A stretch of DNA of 20,102 nt, taken from contig DHWM01000105.1 of NCBI GenBank assembly GCA_002413185.1, positions 763-20,864 on the forward strand, read 5' to 3'. The stretch comes from Actinobacteria bacterium UBA5182. GTDB lineage: Bacteria > Actinomycetota > UBA4738. Position numbers and translations under genes: made by a program. This document shows positions 7,029-14,319 of this stretch, one piece after another. The notes beneath the pieces are model-generated. The model saw nothing but the letters and a program-made list of their open reading frames with translations. It did no database searches and was not told the origin of the DNA. Every line of letters begins with the position of its first letter. The stretch's first letter is position 1.

Positions 7029-7796
7029 GTGAGGATGCTGGGTATCGCGCAGTCCACGTTCGCCGTGGGGATCGTCGTGGTGCTGTTCGCCCTGTTCGTG
7101 ATGCTCCTGGCGGGGTCCTTCCTCCGCGCTCGCAGGAGCGACCGGGCCAGGGCGGCGGTGAGCGAGGGGTCCACGCCCGGGGCTGGCCGGCCGGCCGTGG
7201 CGGCGGCCCCGGCCCCCGCACCGTCGCGCAAGAAGGTGGTCGTGTCGCGGCGCGACTTCTTCCGGGGGGGCCTGCTGGCCTCGCTGATGGTGTTCGGAGC
7301 GCAGTTCGGCGGCGCCAGCATCGCGTTCCTGTGGCCGAACCTGAAGGGCGGGTTCGGCTCCCTGATCACCCTGCCCGACACCGCCGACGTCATCAAGAAC
7401 CAGATCTCCGAGAACCGCCAGCCCGTGTACTTCGGAGCGGGGCGGTTCTACCTCATCAACTACACGGGCGACGGAACGAAATCGATCTACCAGGGCATCA
7501 CCGCCGACGGCCTGATGGCGCTGTACCAGAAGTGCGCACACCTGGGCTGCCGGGTGCCGTTCTGCCAGGCCAGCCAGTGGTTCGAATGCCCGTGTCACGG
7601 CTCCAAGTACAACTACGCCGGCGAGTACCAGCTCGGGCCGGCCCCCACCGGCCTGATGCGGTTCAAGGTGACCGTCGAAGGTGGCCAGGTCAAGGTGGAC
7701 ACCTCCACGATCATCCCGGGTCCGCCCCGAGGCACGAACACCATCCACCAGGCGCCGGAGGGCCCGTTCTGCGTGGGAGGCGCGGCGGGCGGATGA
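7029..7796 (+). CDS. qcrA: Rieske 2Fe-2S subunit of the bc complex
   Basis: The Rieske protein moves electrons from quinol at the Qo site to the c-type cytochrome. The 255-residue protein has an N-terminal helix (about 8-29), a Pro/Ala-rich linker, a twin-arginine segment SRRDFFRGGLLASLMVFG leading into a second hydrophobic stretch, and a C-terminal cluster domain. The cluster boxes are CAHLGC (Cys169, His171, with Cys174 for the disulfide) and CPCHGS (Cys187, His190, with Cys189 for the disulfide). The twin arginine fits Tat-dependent insertion of a folded Fe-S domain. The GTG at 7029 has GGGAG nine bases upstream; an in-frame ATG at 7035 is an almost equal alternative. It lies 25 bases after the subunit IV-like gene. 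Confidence 0.95.
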   Translation: MRMLGIAQSTFAVGIVVVLFALFVMLLAGSFLRARRSDRARAAVSEGSTPGAGRPAVAAAPAPAPSRKKVVVSRRDFFRGGLLASLMVFGAQFGGASIAFLWPNLKGGFGSLITLPDTADVIKNQISENRQPVYFGAGRFYLINYTGDGTKSIYQGITADGLMALYQKCAHLGCRVPFCQASQWFECPCHGSKYNYAGEYQLGPAPTGLMRFKVTVEGGQVKVDTSTIIPGPPRGTNTIHQAPEGPFCVGGAAGG

Positions 7797-7818
7797 GCTT
7801 GCCCGTGGGGATCGTTTC

Positions 7819-8496
7819 ATGAGCATCCTGGCCGCGCTGACCACGAGCCGGGCCTTCCTGATCGGCATCGGCGTCGGGATCGGCGTCCTGGTGGCCTTCG
7901 CGGCGGTGGCCGCCGGCATTCGCCGGCCCAGAAGAGGCCCCGAGCTCGATATCCCCAGGGCGATGCAGCCGGGCCCGGCCGACCCCGACCTCGAGCGGCC
8001 GGTCCTGGAGCGTCTCATCGCGTGGGGCGCCGTGTTCGTGGTGTTCATGGCCATCTGGATCCCGGTGGTCTGGTACAACGAGCCCACCACCAACCTCAAC
8101 GACACGAAGAGCGAGATGGCGCTCTCGGTGGAGCGGGGGCACCAGACCACGCTGCCCGGCACGCTCGCCAACCCCCTGGGGTTCAACTGCGCCCGGTGTC
8201 ACGGGCAGACCCTGGGCGGCGGTCAGAACGTGTTCAACGGGAACATCGTGGCGGTCCCGAACCTCCAGACCGTGTGCGGAGGCCCGGCGTACGGGCACGC
8301 CCAGATCCACGGGATCCAGGACATCGTGGCCACCATCTCCGAGGGACGCTCGGGGAGCGACATGCCGTCCTGGAGCGTGCGGTTCGCCGGAGCCATGGAC
8401 GACCAGCAGATCCAGGACCTGGTGAACTACATCCTGTCGATCCAGAAAGAGCCCAAGGACAAGAACCTGTGCATCAACCCTCCGAAGGCGGGATAG
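7819..8496 (+). CDS. Membrane-anchored monohaem cytochrome c of the bc complex
   Basis: The 225-residue protein has two N-terminal helices (about 12-33 and 66-85) and a single class I cytochrome c domain on the outer face. The haem is attached at CARCH (Cys124, Cys127, His128), and Met182 in SGSDMPSW is the likely sixth ligand. DDQQIQDLVNYILSIQ is the usual C-terminal helix of the fold. Two further cysteines, Cys153 and Cys218, could form a disulfide. It follows the Rieske gene by 22 bases and should pass electrons from it to the haem c domain of the caa3 oxidase encoded to the left. It has one haem, unlike the dihaem QcrC of mycobacteria. The ATG at 7819 is chosen because it begins directly before helix 1 and has GGGG eight bases upstream. 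Confidence 0.93.
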   Translation: MSILAALTTSRAFLIGIGVGIGVLVAFAAVAAGIRRPRRGPELDIPRAMQPGPADPDLERPVLERLIAWGAVFVVFMAIWIPVVWYNEPTTNLNDTKSEMALSVERGHQTTLPGTLANPLGFNCARCHGQTLGGGQNVFNGNIVAVPNLQTVCGGPAYGHAQIHGIQDIVATISEGRSGSDMPSWSVRFAGAMDDQQIQDLVNYILSIQKEPKDKNLCINPPKAG

Positions 8497-8503
8497 CGGG
8501 CCC

Positions 8504-9274
8504 GTGACCACCGCCCTCGCCCTCGCTCCCACCTTCACCAAAGGGGTCGCGGTCATCGTCTGCTCGCTCATCCTGTTCGTCGGCAGCGTGTACGTCCTGC
8601 TGACGGCGATCTTCGGGCTTCGGATGGGCTACCTGGTGCTGGCTGTGTCCTTCTTCGGGTGGATGATCATCTTCTCGCTCATCTGGGTCCTCGGGCAGCC
8701 CAGCATCCTTGGGGTGAGCGGGACGCCCAAGAACGAGGGACCGCGAGGCACCGAACCGCACTGGCAGGTGTTCGCCGCGGGGACCGGCGCGGTCCAGTCG
8801 AAGTACCCGGAGACGAAGTCCTATCCGGGAGGCCGGTGGCAGGCTCCGAACGCCTTCACCAAGCCTTCGGTAGACACCGTCGACGCCGTCATCCAGTCCT
8901 ATCTGGCCCAGCAGGCCATCAAGGAACTGCAGAGCAAGGGCACCAAGGTCTGCAACCCGGCCAAGCCGCCTCTGACCCAGCTCGGTTGCTTCAACTTCGA
9001 CCCCACGACGTTCTCGGTGGAAGACGTGGAGTTCGTGACGGCGAAGGGCTCCACGCAGCTCGTGGGGACCCACGCCGCATACACGCTGGGCGGACCCGAG
9101 GTCACCGTGTTCGCCTATCGGGACAAGGGCGACGTGCCGATCTACTCCTACGCCTTCCTGATCGCGTCGGTGCTGGGGTTCCTGATCCACCTCCCGCTCC
9201 TCGACAAGGCGGAGCGGAAGCGCAAGGCGATCCTGACGGGCGGCACAGCGCCACCCTGGTTCGGGCCGGCGTAG
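8504..9274 (+). CDS. Unrecognised three-helix membrane protein of the bc cluster
   Basis: I do not recognise this 256-residue protein. It has two membrane helices at about 14-36 and 42-64, a large polar domain of about 150 residues, and a third helix at about 213-234 followed by a basic tail (DKAERKRKA). The domain contains two cysteines, Cys150 (TKVCNP) and Cys162 (LGCFNF), spaced so that they could form a disulfide. No haem or metal motif is seen. The GTG at 8504 starts 7 bases after the cytochrome c stop, with only a weak GCGGG site, which suggests translational coupling. Its place directly after cytochrome c suggests an extra subunit or assembly factor of the complex; this is inference from position only. 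Confidence 0.88.
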   Translation: MTTALALAPTFTKGVAVIVCSLILFVGSVYVLLTAIFGLRMGYLVLAVSFFGWMIIFSLIWVLGQPSILGVSGTPKNEGPRGTEPHWQVFAAGTGAVQSKYPETKSYPGGRWQAPNAFTKPSVDTVDAVIQSYLAQQAIKELQSKGTKVCNPAKPPLTQLGCFNFDPTTFSVEDVEFVTAKGSTQLVGTHAAYTLGGPEVTVFAYRDKGDVPIYSYAFLIASVLGFLIHLPLLDKAERKRKAILTGGTAPPWFGPA

Positions 9275-9289
9275 GGAGAGAGGAGAGCG

Positions 9290-9394
9290 ATGCACCTGCT
9301 CGGGATCATCACCAACGGGGCCGACGCCTTCCTCGCCTTCACGGTGATGGTGGTCGTCATCTTCGTGGCGCTGCTGATCACGATCAGCCGTTGA
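9290..9394 (+). CDS. 34-residue single-helix membrane peptide at the end of the bc operon
   Basis: A short reading frame starts at an ATG at 9290 behind a strong ribosome site (GGGAG at 9274-9278 and AGGAG at 9281-9285) and ends with TGA at 9392-9394. The peptide starts MHLLGIITNGADAFLAF and continues with an almost wholly hydrophobic stretch (VMVVVIFVALLITISR). It would make one membrane helix with a short polar N-terminus. It lies 15 bases after the previous gene. Small single-helix subunits are common in cytochrome b6f and bc1 complexes and terminal oxidases, so it may be a stabilising subunit. Evidence is the ribosome site, operon position and hydrophobic pattern; expression is not shown. 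Confidence 0.72.
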   Translation: MHLLGIITNGADAFLAFTVMVVVIFVALLITISR

Positions 9395-9409
9395 CCGGCC
9401 GACCCAGGG

Positions 9410-10699
9410 TCACAGGTCCCCGACGGCCTCCTCGGCGGCTGCCACCGTCCATTTGACGTGCTCGTCGGTGTGGGCCACGCTCGGGAACCACGCCTCGTAG
9501 CCGCTGGGCGGAAGGAAGATGCCCCGCCCGAGCATGCCGTGGAAGAATCGCCCGTACCGTTCGTGGTCGGCCCCGCGGGCTTGATCGAAGTTCGTCACCG
9601 GGCCGTCGGTGAAGAACAGCGAGAGCAGTGACTCGACCCGGTTGACCGCTGCAGGAACTCCCGCCGAGGAGAGCGCGTCCTGCAGGCCGGTGGCGAGGAG
9701 GTTGGCTCGTCCCGCCAGCTCGGCGTAGGGATCGACCTTCTGTACCAACGTCAGGGCGGCCAGGCCGGCCGCGACGGCCACCGGGTTCCCCGAGAGCGTC
9801 CCGGCCTGGTAGACGGGGCCCGAGGGCGCCAGCCGGTCCATCACGTCGGCCCGCCCCCCGAACGCCGCGCACGGGAACCCCCCGCCCATGATCTTTCCCA
9901 GACAGGTCAGGTCGGGCTTCACGTCGAAGAGCTGCTGGGCACCACCCCTCCCCACTCGGAACCCCGTGATGACCTCGTCGAAGACGAGCAATGCGCCCGC
10001 GTCGTGACACAGCTCCCGGAGGCGCGGCAGGAATCCCTCGGCCGGCGGGACCACACCCATGTTCGCAGCCACCGGCTCCACGATGACGCACGCGATGTCT
10101 CCGCCCGCTTCGGCGAAGGCACCCTCCACCGCCGCGGCGTCGTTGTAGGGCACCACCAGGGTGTCGGCCGCGGCGGCACCGGTCACGCCCGGCGAGCCGG
10201 GGAGCCCGAACGTGGCCACCCCCGACCCTGCCCGGGCCAGCAACGCGTCCGAGTGCCCGTGGTAGCAACCCTCGAACTTCACGATCTTGGTCCGCCCCGT
10301 GAACGCTCGGGCCAGGCGGACGGCGGACATGGCGGCCTCCGTGCCCGAGGACACCAACCGCACCATCTCCGCCGACGGGACTAGGGCGGTGATGCATTCG
10401 GCAAACTCGACCTCGCCTTCGGTGGGGGCGCCGAACGACGTCCCCCGCCGCGCAGCCTCGATCGCGGCCCGAACGATCTCCTCCCTGGCATGGCCGAACA
10501 GCAGCGCTCCCCACGACTGGACGTAGTCGAGGTACTCGTTGCCGTCGGCGTCGATGAGGAACGCCCCCCGCCCCGCGGTGACGAACCGGGGCGTGCCTCC
10601 GACCGCGCCGAACGCCCGGACCGGCGAGTTCACGCCGCCGGGAATGACCCGCCGGGCTCGTTCGAACAGCTCGTCCGAGGCATCCGTCACGCCCGCCAT
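9410..10699 (-). CDS. hemL: Glutamate-1-semialdehyde 2,1-aminomutase
   Basis: HemL is a cytoplasmic PLP enzyme that converts glutamate-1-semialdehyde, the product of HemA, into 5-aminolevulinate for HemB. The 429-residue protein is full length. It shows the family N-terminus RRVIPGGVNSPVRAF, the phosphate-binding SSGTEAAM (118-125), VFDEVITGFRVG (239-250) with the PLP-ring aspartate, and the Schiff-base lysine Lys269 in CLGKIMGGGFP. The ATG at 10699 fits the family start; a GAGGAGG site lies about 14 bases upstream, which is farther than usual. It is separate from the other hem genes and runs towards the bc operon, with only 15 bases between the two stops and no visible terminator. Confidence 0.98.
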   Translation of the reverse strand: MAGVTDASDELFERARRVIPGGVNSPVRAFGAVGGTPRFVTAGRGAFLIDADGNEYLDYVQSWGALLFGHAREEIVRAAIEAARRGTSFGAPTEGEVEFAECITALVPSAEMVRLVSSGTEAAMSAVRLARAFTGRTKIVKFEGCYHGHSDALLARAGSGVATFGLPGSPGVTGAAAADTLVVPYNDAAAVEGAFAEAGGDIACVIVEPVAANMGVVPPAEGFLPRLRELCHDAGALLVFDEVITGFRVGRGGAQQLFDVKPDLTCLGKIMGGGFPCAAFGGRADVMDRLAPSGPVYQAGTLSGNPVAVAAGLAALTLVQKVDPYAELAGRANLLATGLQDALSSAGVPAAVNRVESLLSLFFTDGPVTNFDQARGADHERYGRFFHGMLGRGIFLPPSGYEAWFPSVAHTDEHVKWTVAAAEEAVGDL

Positions 10700-10847
10700 T
10701 GTGCCCGACCACGCCTCCTCTCGACCGACCGAGACCTCACGATGGCGTCTTCGCAAGGAACCGGGTTTGCGCGGCCGGGGTCCACCCGCCACCATTCCTG
10801 TGCCGCCGGCGCGGCATCCGGCTCGACGGGCGCGACGAAGGAGACGC
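10700..10847. other. Divergent intergenic region between hemL and the monooxygenase fusion
   Basis: These 148 bases separate two divergent starts. The ribosome sites of both genes are seen (GAGGAGG for hemL on the minus strand, AAGGAG for the fusion gene). I see no convincing -10/-35 pair, no Rex-type palindrome and no riboswitch-like structure. Confidence 0.5.
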
Positions 10848-12635
10848 ATGCGATTCGGGTTGTTCTACGAGCATCAGCTCCCCCGGCCGTGGGCGACGGA
10901 CGGGGAGGAGCGGTTGCTGGGCGACGCCCTGGAGCAGGTCGAGCTGGCGGACCGGGTCGGCTTTCACAGCGTGTGGGAGGTGGAGCACCACTTCCTCGAG
11001 GAGTACTCGCACTCCAGCGCGCCGGAGGTCTTCCTGGCCGCGGCGAGCCAGCGGACCAAGGACATCCGGCTGGGCCACGGGATCGTCCAGCTCCCTCCGC
11101 CGGTCAACCACCCGGCCCGGGTCGCGGAGCGCATCGCCACGCTGGACCTGATCTCGGGCGGGCGGGTCGAGTTCGGCACCGGCGAGGGAAGCTCGCAGGT
11201 GGAGCTGGGCGGCCTGGGCGTTCCCCGGGAGATGAAGCGCGAGCAGTGGGACGAGGCCCTCGACGCGATCACCCGCATGTTCGTGGAGCAGCCCTTCGCC
11301 GGCTACGACGGCCGGTGGGTCAAGATGCCGCAACGAAACGTGCTGCCGAAGCCGAAGCAGCGGCCCCACCCTCCTCTGTGGGTGGCGTGCAGCCGCCGCG
11401 AGACCATCCTGCTGGCGGCGCGCAAGGGCCTGGGGGCGCTGTCGTTCAGCTTCATCGAGCCGGAGCAGGCCAAGGAGTGGGTGGACGAGTACTACCGCAT
11501 CCTGGCCTCGGACGACTGCGTCCCGGGGGGCTTCGCCGTGAACCCGAACGTCGCCGTGGTCCTCCCGTTCATGTGCCATCCGGATGAGGAGACGGCCATC
11601 CAACGCGGCATCGACGGCGCGCACTTCTTCGGGTACTCGCTGGCCCACTACTACGTGTTCGGGCAGCACCGGCCGGGCCGGACCAGCGTGTGGGACGAAT
11701 TCGAGCAGCACCGCGACGAGTTCGGGTTCGCCAGGGACATCGTGACGGCGGCCGCGGCGCCCCTGGGCGTGAACCTCCTCCAGCAGGGCGTGGGGTCGCT
11801 GCGGGGGGCCATCGGAACTCCCGAGCAGGTCACCGAACTCATGGAGCGCTACGAGGCGGCCGGTGTGGACCAGGTCATCTTCGTCGGACAGGCCGGGCGC
11901 AACCAGCACGAGCACATCTGCCAGTCGATCGAACTGTTCGGCAAGGAAGTCCTGCCGCGGTTCGCCGAGCGGCTGGAGGAACGGGACGCAGCGAAGGAGG
12001 AACGGCTGCTCGGGGTATCGGCGAAGGCGCTGGCCCGGCGGGCCCCGGCACGGACGGCCGAGGCAGGCTACGTCGTCCTTCCCCAGAGCGAGCCCGAGCC
12101 CGCTCCGGTGCCATCCCTCGGTGGTGGGCGCCCGGCGCTCACCTTCAAGGACATTCCCGCACCGCGCGACCGCGCCATCGCGGCGTTCGAACGGACCCGG
12201 GCTCGGGCCGCCACGTGGCTCCAAGCGAAGACGGAGGCGGCGTTCGCCGCGTTCGTCCGGAGCCGGTCCGACGACCAGCTCAACCGAACCGTCGGGTCGA
12301 ACGCCGGCCTCCGCCTGGTCTTCCAGGGCATGGAACGCAACTTCCAGCCCGGGAAGGCGCTGGGGTTCTCCGGCGATATCCAGTACGAGCTCCGGGTGGG
12401 CGAGGAGGTGCGGCCGTGGCTGGTTCGGATCGCCGGGGCCTCCATCAGCACCGGCTCCGGTCGTTCGCCGTCCCCGGCCGTCACCTTGCGGATGGCGCTT
12501 CCCACGTTCGCCAGGATCGTCTGCCGCCAGCTCCCCCCCACCCAGGCCTTCATGGAGGGCAAGATCGAGCTGGAGGGCGACTTCCAGGTCGCTGCGCGGA
12601 TGGGCGAGTGGTTCGGGCAGGCCTCGCCGTTCTAA
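10848..12635 (+). CDS. Luciferase-like flavin monooxygenase fused to an SCP2 sterol-binding domain
   Basis: The 595-residue protein joins two domains. Residues 1 to about 365 are a bacterial luciferase-family (LLM class) flavin-dependent oxidoreductase: MRFGLFYEHQLPRPW, HSVWEVEHHFLEEYSHSSAPEV, RLGHGIVQLPPPVNHPARVAER, LDLISGGRVEFGTGEG, and GTPEQVTELMERYEAAGVDQVIF. A charged and Ala/Pro-rich linker follows. From about 475 to 590 comes a sequence like SCP2 (sterol carrier) domains, with a LNRTVGSNAGLRLVFQGMERNFQPGKALGFSGDIQYELR pattern split by short loops and an EGKIELEGDF strand. The SCP2 part suggests a lipid or other hydrophobic substrate held next to the flavin site. The substrate is unknown. 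The ATG at 10848 has AAGGAG close upstream. The stop is 7 bases before the damaged SDR gene, pointing to one operon. Confidence 0.88.
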   Translation: MRFGLFYEHQLPRPWATDGEERLLGDALEQVELADRVGFHSVWEVEHHFLEEYSHSSAPEVFLAAASQRTKDIRLGHGIVQLPPPVNHPARVAERIATLDLISGGRVEFGTGEGSSQVELGGLGVPREMKREQWDEALDAITRMFVEQPFAGYDGRWVKMPQRNVLPKPKQRPHPPLWVACSRRETILLAARKGLGALSFSFIEPEQAKEWVDEYYRILASDDCVPGGFAVNPNVAVVLPFMCHPDEETAIQRGIDGAHFFGYSLAHYYVFGQHRPGRTSVWDEFEQHRDEFGFARDIVTAAAAPLGVNLLQQGVGSLRGAIGTPEQVTELMERYEAAGVDQVIFVGQAGRNQHEHICQSIELFGKEVLPRFAERLEERDAAKEERLLGVSAKALARRAPARTAEAGYVVLPQSEPEPAPVPSLGGGRPALTFKDIPAPRDRAIAAFERTRARAATWLQAKTEAAFAAFVRSRSDDQLNRTVGSNAGLRLVFQGMERNFQPGKALGFSGDIQYELRVGEEVRPWLVRIAGASISTGSGRSPSPAVTLRMALPTFARIVCRQLPPTQAFMEGKIELEGDFQVAARMGEWFGQASPF

Positions 12636-12642
12636 AGGCGTA

Positions 12643-12991
12643 ATGGGTCAGGGCGGGCGGCGGTACGGCATCCGGGGCAAGACGGTCCTCATCACGGGGC
12701 CCGCCCGCGGGATCGGGGCGGAGACGGCTCGGCAGCTCGCGGCGAAGGGAGCGAACCTCGCCCTGGCGGGACTGGAGCCCGAGCGGCTGGCGGCCCTGGC
12801 CGATCGGCTGGGCCCGAATGCGGCGTGGTTCGAGGCCGACGTCCGCCAGGCCGACCAGCTGGAGAAGGCGGTGGCCGGCGCGGTGGAGCGGTTCGGCGGG
12901 ATCGAAGTGGTGGTCGCCAACGCCGGCCCTGGTGCAACGGATCGCCGAGGTCGCGGCGCGGCGGATGGGCGCGTCCGAGCTCATCCGGTGA
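12643..12991 (+). pseudogene. Short-chain dehydrogenase with its middle deleted
   Basis: The frame beginning with MGQGGRRYGIRGKTVLITG encodes a normal SDR start: a Rossmann motif GPARGIGAET, LALAGLEPERL, an acidic FEADVRQ segment, and VVVANAGP, the NAG motif. Directly after NAGP the sequence changes character. The original frame runs on as unrelated Arg/Ala-rich residues to a stop at 13008. The next frame reads LVQRIAEVAARRMGASELIR and ends with TGA at 12989-12991, which looks like an SDR-type C-terminal helix. The catalytic Ser and YxxxK, normally some 50-80 residues after NAG, are absent. The simplest reading is an internal deletion of several hundred bases that also shifted the frame. It lies between the monooxygenase fusion and an intact SDR. 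Confidence 0.7.
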
Positions 12992-13021
12992 TGGCCGCGC
13001 CCGGATAGGCTCAACGTCTCC

Positions 13022-13846
13022 ATGGACTCGAACGGAAGGACCGTCCTCACCACCGGAGCGAACTCCGGGATCGGGCTGGCCACGACCATCGAGCTGGCGA
13101 AGCGGGGCTTTCGCTCGGTCGGCTCGGTTCGCTCGGGCGCCAAGGCCCGGCAGGTGCGGAAAGCGGCCCGCCAGGCCGGCGTCGAGGTCGAGACCATTCT
13201 CCTCGACGTCACGGACGCCGCGGCGTGCCGGCGGGTCATGCAGCGGGTCAAGCCCTGGGGTCTGGTGAACAACGCGGGCTCGTCCTTCAGCGGGGCGATC
13301 GAGGACGTGGGCGATGCCGAGGCCCGCGCCGCGCTGGAGACGATGGTCATCGCGCCGATGCGCCTGGCCCGCCTCGGCATCCCGCTGATGCGCGCGGCCG
13401 GTGAGGGACGGATCGTCAACATCTCCTCCATCTACGGACGCACCACCACGCCTCTCACCGGCTGGTACCAGGGCGCCAAGCACGCCGTCGAGGGGCTGTC
13501 GGACGCCCTTCGGATGGAGGTCGCCTCCGACGGGATCAAGGTGATCCTGATCGAGCCGGGCAGCATCGACACCGGGATTTGGGATTCGGCAGGCCAGGAG
13601 CTCGAGACGCGGGACCGGTCGCGCTACGCCGCCGCGTACCGTCGCACCCAGCAGGGGATCGACCTCACCAGGCGTTTCATGGCCGGTCCGGGGAAGGTGG
13701 CGAAGGTGGTGGCCCGGTCGCTGACGGTGAGGTCGCCCCGGTCCCGCTACCTGGTCGGCTACGACGCCGAGCTCGCGGCCAGGGTGACCGCGGTCATGCC
13801 CGACGCCGTGAAGGACCAGATCCTCCGCAGGACGCTGGGGCTCTGA
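13022..13846 (+). CDS. Short-chain dehydrogenase/reductase (SDR)
   Basis: This 274-residue protein is a complete classical SDR, an NAD(P)-dependent oxidoreductase. Motifs in order are the cofactor site TGANSGIG (11-18), the acidic LDVTD (61-65), NNAG (83-86), the catalytic serine in NISSIYG (about Ser136), the catalytic YxxxK as YQGAK (Tyr149, Lys153), and EPGSIDTGIWDSAG after it. The C-terminal part (about 200-274) resembles the SDRs that act on lipid or retinol-like substrates, but the substrate cannot be told. The ATG at 13022 has no clear ribosome site, so it may depend on coupling to the upstream reading frame. It ends 10 bases from the convergent stop of the hypothetical gene at 13857. 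Confidence 0.93.
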   Translation: MDSNGRTVLTTGANSGIGLATTIELAKRGFRSVGSVRSGAKARQVRKAARQAGVEVETILLDVTDAAACRRVMQRVKPWGLVNNAGSSFSGAIEDVGDAEARAALETMVIAPMRLARLGIPLMRAAGEGRIVNISSIYGRTTTPLTGWYQGAKHAVEGLSDALRMEVASDGIKVILIEPGSIDTGIWDSAGQELETRDRSRYAAAYRRTQQGIDLTRRFMAGPGKVAKVVARSLTVRSPRSRYLVGYDAELAARVTAVMPDAVKDQILRRTLGL

Positions 13847-13856
13847 CACCCCGCGT

Positions 13857-14306
13857 TCACTGCGCCGTCATCGGACCCGGCGGCGTGTCCGCCCGCCGGG
13901 TGGAGAACCCCACCTGCCAGTTCTCGTCCTCCTCGCCGTCGATGGAGAGCTTCCACGTGTAGCGGTTCCCCGGAAGGAGCTGCATCGGTCCCATCCCGAA
14001 GGCCAGCGGCACGACCATGGGCGTGCCCGGATGCACGCCGGGCGGCCGCCCCACCTCGAAGTCCCCCTCGAAGAACACCGCCACCTCACCCATGGGGCCG
14101 GGAAGCATGACCGCGTTCCCGTCACCGTCCATGAGCTCCAGGCGGATGTGATGGGTGCGGTTCGTCTCGTCCCACGGGACGTCGATCCGGAGCGCGATGG
14201 CCATCTGGGTGGGCCCGGGCCCGGTGACCGACCATCCTCCACCCAGAATGTAGAGCTTGCCGTCGGCAACCTGCGCCGAGTCGCACAGCAGCATGACGGC
14301 GCGCAT
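13857..14306 (-). CDS. Conserved hypothetical protein at the end of the hem operon (possibly DUF6941)
   Basis: The protein has about 149 residues and no signal peptide or membrane helix. It begins MRAVMLLCDSAQVADGKLYILGGGWS, followed by a predicted beta-rich domain with ALRIDVPWDETNRTHHIRLEL and a C-terminal YTWKLSIDGE strand. The start LLCD...DGKLYILGGGW resembles a conserved actinobacterial hypothetical family that I believe is DUF6941; this name is from memory and not checked. It starts 13 bases after the hemB stop (a GTG one codon earlier, at 14309, is also possible, with GAGGA upstream) and is the last gene of the leftward haem operon. No function can be given. It may be an unrelated passenger in the operon. 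Confidence 0.82.
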   Translation of the reverse strand: MRAVMLLCDSAQVADGKLYILGGGWSVTGPGPTQMAIALRIDVPWDETNRTHHIRLELMDGDGNAVMLPGPMGEVAVFFEGDFEVGRPPGVHPGTPMVVPLAFGMGPMQLLPGNRYTWKLSIDGEEDENWQVGFSTRRADTPPGPMTAQ

Positions 14307-14319
14307 CACGGAGTCTTCC

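Noticed and set aside
5035..7032. Long open frame in the same strand as ferredoxin and cytochrome b, different phase
   Set aside because: It crosses three real genes in another frame and reads as Gly/Arg/Pro-rich sequence.
9401..9411. Palindrome GACCC-A-GGGTC between the convergent bc operon and hemL, considered as a terminator
   Set aside because: The arms are 5 bases with a 1-base centre and there is no T-run on either strand, so a hairpin terminator is not supported.
13837..13852. GGGG...CCCC pair at the convergent end of the SDR and the hypothetical gene
   Set aside because: A 4-base stem with an 8-base loop and no T-run is too weak to call a terminator.
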